Shown: positions 55,450 to 63,129 of the stretch, in pieces
How positions within the stretch are numbered: the first letter of the stretch is position 1
How the letters are laid out: the number at the start of each line of letters is the position of its first letter
Source: Caldimonas caldifontis
GTDB lineage: Bacteria > Pseudomonadota > Gammaproteobacteria > Burkholderiales > Burkholderiaceae_C
Direction of reading: 5' to 3'
Length of the DNA: 64,000 bases
Assembly: GCF_002930615.1 (NCBI RefSeq)
Contig: NZ_PSNX01000002.1
Coordinates: forward strand, 62,001-126,000
The notes under the pieces: generated by a model
Told to the model about the DNA's origin: nothing
The model's database searches: none
What the model saw: the letters and a program-made list of their open reading frames with translations, nothing else
Program-made: the position numbers and the translations under genes

Positions 55450-56529
55450 TCAGGCCAAGGCCATGGCGTCGTACACAAGGTCTTCGCGATCGCGATCGGC
55501 GGGTCGCGTGCTGAGGAAGGAGGTCCACCCCAGGCGGGCCCCCGACGTGTCGGCCCTGGAGTGAAGCTGCGTGGGCCGGACGTGTTCGCGGCTCAGGCAA
55601 AGACAGACCTCGAACTCCAGAGAAACTCCGCAAGCCAGAGTGAGCAACTGCCGCAACGCCCGCGCACCGGGGGCACCAGGCAGGAAGTGGTCGAATCGCT
55701 GGCGGCTGAGCGGACCGAGACGCAGACGCACCCTCAGATCCCGCTGCCACAGGCGCTCGCCAACCACGGCGCTGTGGCCCAGCACGCCCCCCGGTTCGCC
55801 CAACCGGGTGCGTGCCCCTGCAGGCAGACGAACCCAGCGCCCCACGAAGGACTCCAGTTCGACCGGCACACCGAAGTGGGCCGACACCCAGGCTCGCAAT
55901 TGCGGTCCGGAGATCTGTCGCCGCTGTTGGGCGGCGGCAAAATGAGCGATGGATTCATCATGCACGCCCCCTCCTGCTTCGCCCAGCAAACGATCGCGCA
56001 GGTTTGGGTGCCCCAATCCGGCGATCGATAGCACCAAGGGCAGGAAGCGCTCGCCTTGCTCCGCTTCATAGCCGATGGGCAGTCGGTGCTTCTTCCATGC
56101 CAGATAGAACAGCGCCACGGCTCGGTGGCTGAAGAGGTCGAGGAACGCACGGGCACCGGCATCTCGTGCAAACACTTCACGGTGAACCAGTGTCTCGGTG
56201 TAATGCAGCGGCAGGCTGCCATGCACGCCCAGCAGCCCCATGAAGGCGGGCGTGATCTCGAAGCGACGTGGAATCCCCGAGACCGAAGGGTCCTGCGAGG
56301 TGTGGCTGTCGACCACCCGCAAGGCCTCGATCTCGCTGGCTGGAAAGCTCAGGGAAAGAGAAGATCGGAAGCGCAAGCGGTGAACGAGAACGTCTTCGTC
56401 GTCCAAGCCCTCCTGCTGGACAAGCCAGCGCGCCAGCAGTCGCACCGCCTGGAAGAATTCGTGGCGATGGGGATCAGCCAGCAGCCGATCGATCACAGGA
56501 GAGATTGAGCGCCGCTGCGTGGAGAGCAT
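55450..56529 (-). CDS. tssG: T6SS baseplate protein TssG
   Basis: Part of the TssE-F-G-K baseplate wedge from which the sheath grows. The 359-residue protein starts with the typical DRLLADPHRHEFFQAVRLL. Its RFRSSLSLSFPASEIEAL and GLLGVHGSLPLHYTE segments are diagnostic. The start overlaps the end of tssF by 37 bases, larger than other overlaps in the cluster; a later start is possible but would remove the conserved N-terminus. ClpV follows after 24 bases. Confidence 0.93.
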   Translation of the reverse strand: MLSTQRRSISPVIDRLLADPHRHEFFQAVRLLARWLVQQEGLDDEDVLVHRLRFRSSLSLSFPASEIEALRVVDSHTSQDPSVSGIPRRFEITPAFMGLLGVHGSLPLHYTETLVHREVFARDAGARAFLDLFSHRAVALFYLAWKKHRLPIGYEAEQGERFLPLVLSIAGLGHPNLRDRLLGEAGGGVHDESIAHFAAAQQRRQISGPQLRAWVSAHFGVPVELESFVGRWVRLPAGARTRLGEPGGVLGHSAVVGERLWQRDLRVRLRLGPLSRQRFDHFLPGAPGARALRQLLTLACGVSLEFEVCLCLSREHVRPTQLHSRADTSGARLGWTSFLSTRPADRDREDLVYDAMALA

Positions 56530-58355
56530 GAGAGCAGTTCCTCGCCCGTGCGGGCGCAGACGAGCTTCAGTTGCGTGAAGCTGTTGAGATGCGCATACAA
56601 CCCGACGAACCGATCAATCACCTGCGCGAACAAGTGCAGACCCACACCCACATAGCTGGATTCGTCCACCGTCAGGCGAACTTCCGTGCCACGCACGAAG
56701 GTGGCGTAGGGGCGTCCTGGCAACCAGGTCGTGGCCGAACGATAGTCCACAGCCACCATCCCATCCACCTGACGCTGGTTGATCGCGCTGCGCGGCAGGT
56801 CATAGAGCCTGAGCATCTCCTTGAGTGCATCAAGACCGCCGCGACTGAGCGACAGGTGATTGAGCGACAAGTGCGAGATGAGACGCCACAGCGCACCGTT
56901 CCCCCGCTCGAAGCGCTGTGAGGTGGTCGGCTTGCGCAGCAGACGGATCTCCTTGGCCAAGCTTCCCCCCTCGACCGAAAGGTCGCCTCCGGGCTGCCCG
57001 ATGGCCAGTTGCGCCGGCAGATCCCGGTTGGTGGCCAGCACCTCGATCGAGAGGGTCTCTTGCTGTGCTTCGGCCGGGTTGAACTCGGGGTCCACCAAGC
57101 CGATCTCAACTTCGTAACCTGGACTGCGCTGAGCTACAGCGGCATCGCGCTGCGTGTACCAGTAGCGGGCAGCCACCTCTCCACGGGCAAGATCATCATG
57201 GCGCAAGGAGTAGAAAGGCCTGAACTCCTCAGCCCGCTCTCCGTGGGGTGTCTGGCGCACGCTCCATACCCGGGAGACAGCACACACCTCGTAGGCATGA
57301 GCCCGGCGGGCATCGACGAGGACAGGATAAGTGGTGCGGGTGTGCGTGACGCGGATCGGATCCGCCGGTGTCGGGAACAGGTTCACCACCGGGGTGCAGC
57401 CAAGCTGCAGGTGGCTCGCCTGCAGACCCTCAAGAAGTCGCGCAGCGTCGGAATCTGCTCGCAGGCCCCTCACGGGCACGTGCAGGGTCGCGCGGCGCAG
57501 CATGGCCCCCACTGTGGCCGAGCCTGTCATCGGTTGACCCGGCCAGGGCAGATCCACGAAGTTGAACTTGTCGGGAAACGCGAAGTATTCGGTCAACAGC
57601 CGATAGGCTGGATGAGAGCGGGCGTCCTGCTCGATCAAGGCCTGATCGTCTTCGAAGCCCACCACACAGGGCCGCTCAGGGTGCGGTCCGGACCAGGTCT
57701 GCCCTTCCCCGTACTCCAGCATCACGCCCAGTGAGTGCGCGCAAAGGGCTTCTCTCAGGGCACTGACCATCGACGGTTCACCGTCCAGATACACCCGCAA
57801 CTGGCGGCCGAACATCCAAGCCAGGGAGAACTGCGGGGACGACGCCTCGAAGTGCAGGGAGATCACGGCGGTCGTCCCGGCAGGCCAACGCGTGCCCATG
57901 GGGGTGCGCATCGCCATGCGGAACTCGGCCTGCACCAAGCGCACAGGCAGCAGGTCCACATCGTAGGCGGTGCGGAACTGGCAGGTCACACCCCCCAGGG
58001 GACGGCTCTTGAGCAGCTCCGCTCTCGGCACTCGCACCGGCTCGCTCATCTGCGCAGCGGCTGCACCCAGATGAAACTGCGCGATCGAGCACGACGGAAA
58101 GGGTCTCATGTAGTGTGGGTAGAGAACCTCCAGGAGCGATTCCGTGAACAGCGGGAAATCATCGTCGAGCCGTTTGTGGACTCGTGCAGCCAGGAACGCG
58201 AAGGACTCGATGAGCCGCTCCACATGCGGGTCTTCGGACGACTCGCCATTCAACTGAAGGCGCGAGGCGATCTTCGGGTAGCGCTGGGCAAACTCCCGGG
58301 ACTGATTGCGTAGAACGGCCAGCTCTCGCTCGTAGTGCGGCAACAGGTCTTGCAT
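56493..58355 (-). CDS. tssF: T6SS baseplate protein TssF
   Basis: Core baseplate subunit. The 620-residue protein begins MQDLLPHYERELAVLR and has the family signature LFTESLLEVLYPHYMRPFPS, then FRTAYDVDLLPVRL and a C-terminal FVRGTEVRLTVDES. The ATG at 58355 was chosen because GGGGAG precedes it at good distance and homologues begin MQDLLPYYE. It starts two bases after the tssE stop. Confidence 0.94.
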   Translation of the reverse strand: MQDLLPHYERELAVLRNQSREFAQRYPKIASRLQLNGESSEDPHVERLIESFAFLAARVHKRLDDDFPLFTESLLEVLYPHYMRPFPSCSIAQFHLGAAAAQMSEPVRVPRAELLKSRPLGGVTCQFRTAYDVDLLPVRLVQAEFRMAMRTPMGTRWPAGTTAVISLHFEASSPQFSLAWMFGRQLRVYLDGEPSMVSALREALCAHSLGVMLEYGEGQTWSGPHPERPCVVGFEDDQALIEQDARSHPAYRLLTEYFAFPDKFNFVDLPWPGQPMTGSATVGAMLRRATLHVPVRGLRADSDAARLLEGLQASHLQLGCTPVVNLFPTPADPIRVTHTRTTYPVLVDARRAHAYEVCAVSRVWSVRQTPHGERAEEFRPFYSLRHDDLARGEVAARYWYTQRDAAVAQRSPGYEVEIGLVDPEFNPAEAQQETLSIEVLATNRDLPAQLAIGQPGGDLSVEGGSLAKEIRLLRKPTTSQRFERGNGALWRLISHLSLNHLSLSRGGLDALKEMLRLYDLPRSAINQRQVDGMVAVDYRSATTWLPGRPYATFVRGTEVRLTVDESSYVGVGLHLFAQVIDRFVGLYAHLNSFTQLKLVCARTGEELLSCSPRSGAQSLL

Positions 58356-58357
58356 GC

Positions 58358-58849
58358 TCAATCTCCCCAGGGTGTGTGGCGCGCGGATCGACGTACCCGG
58401 TAGTGCTGGTTCGTCTGGTTCACCACCGCATCGAAGTTCACAGGCTCTCGGCTGCGTTCAAGCACCAGCCAGGCACGAATGGAAAAATGAATCTTCTGGG
58501 ACGCGAACTCACCTGTCTCCAGGGACACCTCCACGGCGCTCAGCCGGGGTTCGTGCGCTGAGATGGCGGCTTCGATCGATCGACAGATGCGCCGCCGATC
58601 ATCCGGACTCGCCAGGCTCATCCCAGAGAAGTCCACCATCCCGTAGGACAGCACAGAACGGGCGCTCAGCGGCCAATCGTCGAAGGTCTCCGCGGTCAAG
58701 CAGCTTCGCGTGTTGAGCAAGGCCTCAAGATCGCGAGCCACACGGTCCTTCATCTGCTCCAAAGACAGCCAAGGCAAGGCATGGGAGGAAGACTCACCAG
58801 GATCCTCGTCGATCAGACAATCCAGGAGCGAGGGTCGATAGCGCTGCAT
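58358..58849 (-). CDS. tssE: T6SS baseplate protein TssE (gp25-like)
   Basis: Homologue of T4 phage gp25, linking the baseplate to the sheath. The 163-residue product has RVARDLEALLNTRSCL and SVLSYGMVDFSGMSLAS, then the gp25 core AISAHEPRLSAVEVSLE containing the conserved acidic residues. The ATG at 58849 gives the normal length; a longer start overlaps the hcp terminator and coding region. A transcription terminator lies between hcp and this gene, so it is probably expressed at lower level than hcp. Confidence 0.93.
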   Translation of the reverse strand: MQRYRPSLLDCLIDEDPGESSSHALPWLSLEQMKDRVARDLEALLNTRSCLTAETFDDWPLSARSVLSYGMVDFSGMSLASPDDRRRICRSIEAAISAHEPRLSAVEVSLETGEFASQKIHFSIRAWLVLERSREPVNFDAVVNQTNQHYRVRRSARHTPWGD

Positions 58850-58878
58850 GGCGTTGGATGGGGCATCTCGTGAGGGAC

Positions 58879-58904
58879 AAAAAGAAAGGCGGACGAGTCC
58901 GCCT
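58879..58904 (-). terminator. Rho-independent terminator after hcp
   Basis: On the minus strand AGGCGGAC and GTCCGCCT (58887-58904) make a perfect eight-base stem with a two-base loop, followed by TTTCTTTTT. It lies about 21 bases past the hcp stop and before tssE, so it should end most hcp transcripts while some readthrough feeds tssE onward. Confidence 0.8.
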
Positions 58905-58925
58905 CTCTTCGTTGAGCCCTCTGGA

Positions 58926-59465
58926 TCAGCTGAAGTTGGGCACGTTCTTGGCCAGATCCCACGCACCGGTGATGTTCACCTTGCCGGACTTGTCGCCGGT
59001 GATGTTCAGTTCGTCGTAGGTCCAGCGCACAGCCGAATACTTCAGCGTGAAAGTCTCGGACGGCACACCCTCACCATTGACCGTGGGAGCCACCGACGAA
59101 ACGATGACGTTCTTCAGTTCCACCTTGAGGTACTGGTGACGGCTCTGCGTGCCCGAAGGGCTGCCCACGTTGTTCTTGCCGCCATGTGCACGGTAGAAGT
59201 ACACGACGACATCGCCAATGATGGTGCCGGCCGAGCAGGCTTGCAGCAACTTCGGGGTGGCGCCATCGATGTCCTTCGTGAAGGTCATTTCACCGTGCTC
59301 ACAACGCTCGGCCGTGTGGCCTCCCGCGGTGGATGCCGTAGCTGACTTCGGCTGACGGACCACGTGACTCCAGGTATAGACCTCGACGGTGTCCTTGTGT
59401 TTGGAGTCGCGGGAGTCGCCTTTGATGTCGCTTCCCTTGAATTCGACGTAAATGTCCTTTGCCAT
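58926..59465 (-). CDS. hcp: T6SS tube protein Hcp (TssD)
   Basis: Forms the hexameric rings that stack into the T6SS inner tube and is secreted. The 179-residue protein begins MAKDIYVEFKGSDIKGDS and has the Hcp features GEMTFTKDIDGATPKLLQAC, HQYLKVELKNVIVSS and RWTYDELN near the end. Length is a little over the usual 160-170. It has no toxic extension. A terminator just downstream suggests it is expressed well above the genes that follow. Confidence 0.96.
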   Translation of the reverse strand: MAKDIYVEFKGSDIKGDSRDSKHKDTVEVYTWSHVVRQPKSATASTAGGHTAERCEHGEMTFTKDIDGATPKLLQACSAGTIIGDVVVYFYRAHGGKNNVGSPSGTQSRHQYLKVELKNVIVSSVAPTVNGEGVPSETFTLKYSAVRWTYDELNITGDKSGKVNITGAWDLAKNVPNFS

Positions 59466-59503
59466 TAAATAGTCCTCCGCTGATATGGATGGAGCGTTGT
59501 GAA

Positions 59504-60988
59504 TCAGCCCTTGCCACCTTGCGGCAATTCAGCCACAAGGCGCAAGGACACGGAAAGTTCGTCCAGCTGGAAGTGAGGACGAACGAATGACACCGCCCGG
59601 TACACGCCGGGACGGCCTGGAACTTCCGACACCTGCACTGAAGCCTCCCGTAAGGGGAACTGGGCCTTGGTCTCCTGGGACGCCGCATCATCCGAGGTCA
59701 CGTACTGAGAGATCCATCGGTTGAGGTAGTCCTCGACATTGGAGGCCGAGGCGAAGCTGCCGATCTTGTCGCGCATCATCGCCTTCATGTAGTGCGCAAT
59801 GCGGCACACAGCGAACATGTACTGCAACTGCGCGGAAAGAACGGCATTGGCATTGGCCGCATCGAGATCGTACTTGCGGGGCTTCTGGGTGGACTGCGCA
59901 CCGAAGAAGGCCGCATAGTCGGTGTGTTTGCAATGCACCAGGGGAATGAAACCCAGGTCGCTGAGCTCCTTCTCTCGCCGGTCCGTGATGGAAATCTCGG
60001 TAGGGCACTTCAAGGCGATTTCACCGTCATCGGTCTTGAAGGTGTGGGTGGGAAGGTCTTCCACCAGACCACCGCCTTCGACGCCGCGGATCGCCGCGCA
60101 CCACCCATAACTCTCGAAAGCCGCCGTCAAACGAGCCGCAAAGGCATACGCGGTGTTCACCCACAGGTAACGGTCATGGTGGCTTCCATCCACATCTTCG
60201 ACGAAGTTGAAGCCCTCGACCGTGGTACCGTCCTTCGGGTTGTAGGGCAAACGGCCCAGGAAGCGCGGCAGGGTCAGTCCCACATAGCGCGAATCCTCAG
60301 ACTCGCGGAAGGACTTCCACTTTGCATACTCGACCGTGTCGAAGACCTTGGCCAGGTCGCGAGGTTTGCCCAGATCCGTGAACTCTTCCAGGCCGAACAG
60401 TTCCGGAGATGCTGCGGACACGAACGGGGCGTGTGCCGCCGCGGCCACGTGGGACATCTGTTCGACAAAGTACATGTCCTCCGGCTGGCGGCCGATCTGG
60501 TAGTCGCCGATCAATGCGCCAAAGGGGGAGCCGCCGAACGTGCCAAATTCCTCCTCATAGACCTTTTTGAAGAGCGTGCTCTGGTCGAAGTCGATGGCCG
60601 TGTTGAAGTCCCGCACGAGCTCCTTCTTGGTCGCGTGCATGACCTTGATCTTCATCATCGACCCAGTGGACGTGTGCTTGCACAGATAGTGCAGCCCCCG
60701 CCAGGTGGATTCGAGCTTCTGGAACTCGGGCGCATGCATCACTTCGCTGAGCTGCGCGGAGATGAGCGCATCGATCTGTGCAACACGGGCATCGAGCGTG
60801 GCCGAGAGATTCTCGGAGAGAACAACCGTGCCTTGAAGCACTTCGCGAACGAGCTCGGAAATGATGTCCCGGGCCCGTTCATGCTCGGTCGCAGACTTGG
60901 CCACACGGCTTTGCTCGACGATGCGATCCAGCAAAGAACCTTCGTCAGCACGGGCCTGGGGTGCCGGGGCAAGAACTTGTGCGCTCAT
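59504..60988 (-). CDS. tssC: T6SS sheath protein TssC (large)
   Basis: Larger subunit of the contractile sheath. The 494-residue protein has the family core: FQKLESTWRGLHYLC, EFGTFGGSPFGALIGDY, RFLGRLPYNP, and the C-terminal RWISQYV region, where the ClpV-facing parts and sheath contacts lie. Length is usual. Four bases separate it from tssB, as is typical. Confidence 0.96.
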   Translation of the reverse strand: MSAQVLAPAPQARADEGSLLDRIVEQSRVAKSATEHERARDIISELVREVLQGTVVLSENLSATLDARVAQIDALISAQLSEVMHAPEFQKLESTWRGLHYLCKHTSTGSMMKIKVMHATKKELVRDFNTAIDFDQSTLFKKVYEEEFGTFGGSPFGALIGDYQIGRQPEDMYFVEQMSHVAAAAHAPFVSAASPELFGLEEFTDLGKPRDLAKVFDTVEYAKWKSFRESEDSRYVGLTLPRFLGRLPYNPKDGTTVEGFNFVEDVDGSHHDRYLWVNTAYAFAARLTAAFESYGWCAAIRGVEGGGLVEDLPTHTFKTDDGEIALKCPTEISITDRREKELSDLGFIPLVHCKHTDYAAFFGAQSTQKPRKYDLDAANANAVLSAQLQYMFAVCRIAHYMKAMMRDKIGSFASASNVEDYLNRWISQYVTSDDAASQETKAQFPLREASVQVSEVPGRPGVYRAVSFVRPHFQLDELSVSLRLVAELPQGGKG

Positions 60989-60992
60989 GGCT

Positions 60993-61508
60993 TCACTCCT
61001 TGGTCGTCTGGGCTTCCTGACCCAGGCGGTGCAGTTGATCGGTATTGCGAAGCACCTCGTCGAGCAAGTCCTCGAGTTTCTCGTTGCCAGCCAGCTTGTT
61101 GCGCAGATCAGCCAGTCGGGTCCGCGCCTCCAGCAGCCGGCGCAGCGGCTCTACCTGCGCCACCACGGATTCAGGCCGGAAGTCATCGATCTGCTTGAAC
61201 TCCAGATTGACGGCAAACTCTCCGCCCTCTTCGCTGAGCACGTTACGAACACGATAGGAGGCCCGAGGCGCCATCCCCGCCATCACCTCGTCGAAGTTGT
61301 CCAGATCGACATTGACGAACTTGCGGTCCTTCAGCCGCGGCGGTGGAGCATCGTCGGAGGGCTTCCCCACAAAGTCGCCCAGGACACCCACCACGAAGGG
61401 AATCTCCTTCTGCTCGATGGCATCGCCGATCTCGACGTCATAGGTCAACTGGACCCGAGGCGGGCGCACCTTCTCAAGGCGCTTCTGAACGCTGTCTTTC
61501 TTGGCCAT
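60993..61508 (-). CDS. tssB: T6SS sheath protein TssB (small)
   Basis: Smaller sheath subunit, interlocked with TssC. The 171-residue protein begins MAKKDSVQKRLEKVRPPRVQ and shows LTYDVEIGDAIEQKEIPF and VVGVLGDFVG, diagnostic of TssB/VipA. Residues DRKFVNVDLDNFDEVM follow, as in relatives. It lies 26 bases after the TPR lipoprotein gene and heads the sheath operon proper. Confidence 0.96.
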   Translation of the reverse strand: MAKKDSVQKRLEKVRPPRVQLTYDVEIGDAIEQKEIPFVVGVLGDFVGKPSDDAPPPRLKDRKFVNVDLDNFDEVMAGMAPRASYRVRNVLSEEGGEFAVNLEFKQIDDFRPESVVAQVEPLRRLLEARTRLADLRNKLAGNEKLEDLLDEVLRNTDQLHRLGQEAQTTKE

Positions 61509-61534
61509 GAATGTTCCTGCTGATGGATGAGCGC

Positions 61535-62194
61535 TTACTGAAGGGCGCTGAAGGGATTGCGGGAGCCAGCGGCTGCCGGCCTGGGGGGAACTTCGTCGGG
61601 AACCCGGACCGAGGGTCGGGATGCGGGAACCGCCGCGGCCTCTTTGCGGCGGCCGGCGACTGGCGCCGTCCTCTGCGACGGGGTGTCGGGCTGGATGGAC
61701 GCCGCGGGCGGCACCAGCAGCGGTTCACCGACCGCTTCGCGAATGGTTTGCGCCAAAGACTGGGCCTCCTCGCGTGTGCTTCCCTGCACGGCATTGCGCT
61801 CTCTGAGGTGGCTCAGCGCCAGGGCCGAGGAACGCAGACCGGCAACGGCCATGATGCTGTGCGCGGTGGTATCGGCGAGGTCTCGCTGCAACGCCTCCTG
61901 GGCCGCCACGATGGCCTGTCCGTACCGACGGGCCTCGAGATGCATCTGGGCTTGTCTCACCCAGGGCTCCTTGGCCGCGGGGTGGGCTCTGGCAGCCTGT
62001 TCAAGCAGGCTGAATGCCTGGCTGAGATCACCCGCTTCTTGGGCGGAGCGGGCCTGGGAAAGCGCCTGAGGCAAATCGACTGGCGCATGTTTGTCGGTCG
62101 CCATGGGTGTGCTGGAACACGCCGCCAGCAGCATCACTGCGCCTGTGGCGCAAACGTGACGCAGCGCCGCCTTGAGTGCTTTTTGGTCCATCAA
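61535..62194 (-). CDS. TPR lipoprotein of the T6SS cluster
   Basis: A 219-residue predicted outer-membrane lipoprotein: signal peptide ending MLLAAC (Cys26), then two or three TPR-like repeats (ALSQARSAQEAGDLSQAFSL and HLEARRYGQAIVAAQEAL). A Pro/Arg/Ala-rich tail ends SRNPFSALQ. Comparable lipoproteins occur at this position in other beta-proteobacterial T6SS clusters, but I do not know an established function or a secure name. It could help anchor the membrane complex or link it to peptidoglycan. It is the first gene of the leftward operon; start at 62194 or one codon later. Confidence 0.65.
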   Translation of the reverse strand: MMDQKALKAALRHVCATGAVMLLAACSSTPMATDKHAPVDLPQALSQARSAQEAGDLSQAFSLLEQAARAHPAAKEPWVRQAQMHLEARRYGQAIVAAQEALQRDLADTTAHSIMAVAGLRSSALALSHLRERNAVQGSTREEAQSLAQTIREAVGEPLLVPPAASIQPDTPSQRTAPVAGRRKEAAAVPASRPSVRVPDEVPPRPAAAGSRNPFSALQ

Positions 62195-62471
62195 GAAGAC
62201 CCCTCACCTGTCGTTGGTCCTGTGGCGGGTTGCGCATCTGCCGCTGATGACGGTCTTCGTGCTGCACCTTCGTCCCGCTCGAATGGCTGCGGATTAAAGC
62301 GCAGCTTCACCGTTTGCGGCTAGGCCTTCCGGGGCAGCGTTACACAGAATTACCTGTTGAAACAGTGCGTCACCATATCCCCCCCGAACGGGTGAGTGCC
62401 TTCTCCCCGACAACTTTCCTAGACTCGGCCCGCTTTGCATCACAACAAGCATCGTCTCAGGGAAAAAAGCC
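62195..62471. promoter_or_regulatory. Divergent promoter region of the T6SS cluster
   Basis: 277 bases between the leftward lipoprotein gene and the rightward tssJ. It is more A+T-rich than the genes, especially 62340-62420, and must hold the promoters of both operons. A near-palindrome CTGTT-GA-AACAG sits at 62354-62365 and could be an operator. No sigma-54 (-24/-12) element with correct spacing was found. A GGGAAAAAAG before the tssJ start serves as ribosome-binding site. Confidence 0.5.
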
Positions 62472-63104
62472 ATGTTGCGCCGCGCGCCACCGATGTTCAC
62501 GTTGCTCGTTCACCTCTTCTGGGTGATCGCTCTCGGGACCATCGGTGGTTGCGCCAGCGCTGACAAGATGACTGAAGGCACAGGAGGTCTTGCCACCCGC
62601 GCGCTGCGTCTCGTGGGGCTGGCGCCAAGCGATCCTCCTGCAGCCGCAAACCGTGCCACCACGGTCACGGTCCGCATGCATGCGAGCAGTTCGCTGAACG
62701 TGAATCCTTCCGGACAGCCGCTGTCCCTGGTGACCCGGATCTACAAGCTCCGGGGAACCGAGGCCTTTCTCTCCGCTCCCTACGAAACCTTCACCTCTTC
62801 ATCGCGCGAGCGCGAACTGTTGGGCGATGAGCTCATCGAAACGCGCGAGATCCAGATGCTTCCAGGTCAGCAGCGCGAGTGGCGAGAGGTCATGCCTGCG
62901 GACGCACCCTTTCTCGGGGTGGTGGCGCTCTTCCGCACGCCTGATGCTCAGCGTTGGCGCGCGGTCTTCGCCGCCGGCGATGTAGCTGGAACTGGAATCT
63001 CTCTGGGCCTGCATGCTTGCACGATGAGCGTGGCCACTGGCCGGGAACTCAGTCAATCCTTGGCTCAGTCCGTTCCAGCGGCCGCGACGTGCACGGCTCG
63101 GTAA
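62472..63104 (+). CDS. tssJ: T6SS outer-membrane lipoprotein TssJ
   Basis: Anchors the TssL-TssM membrane complex to the outer membrane. The 210-residue protein has a lipoprotein signal ending TIGGC (Cys27). The TssJ beta-sandwich shows VTVRMHASSSLNVNPSGQPL, RIYKLRGTEAFLSA and FLGVVALFR segments. It is a little longer than the minimal TssJ, with an extra helical part after the lipobox and a C-terminal tail of about 30 residues. It begins the rightward operon, with tssK 25 bases on. Confidence 0.9.
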   Translation: MLRRAPPMFTLLVHLFWVIALGTIGGCASADKMTEGTGGLATRALRLVGLAPSDPPAAANRATTVTVRMHASSSLNVNPSGQPLSLVTRIYKLRGTEAFLSAPYETFTSSSRERELLGDELIETREIQMLPGQQREWREVMPADAPFLGVVALFRTPDAQRWRAVFAAGDVAGTGISLGLHACTMSVATGRELSQSLAQSVPAAATCTAR

Positions 63105-63129
63105 GGCCCCTTACTTTCTCGAACCGCCT

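Noticed and set aside
62195-62471. A sigma-54 promoter (GG-N10-GC) in the T6SS divergent region
   Set aside because: The best candidate, near TCGGCCCGCTTTGCA, has only eight bases between GG and GC, which is wrong for sigma-54.
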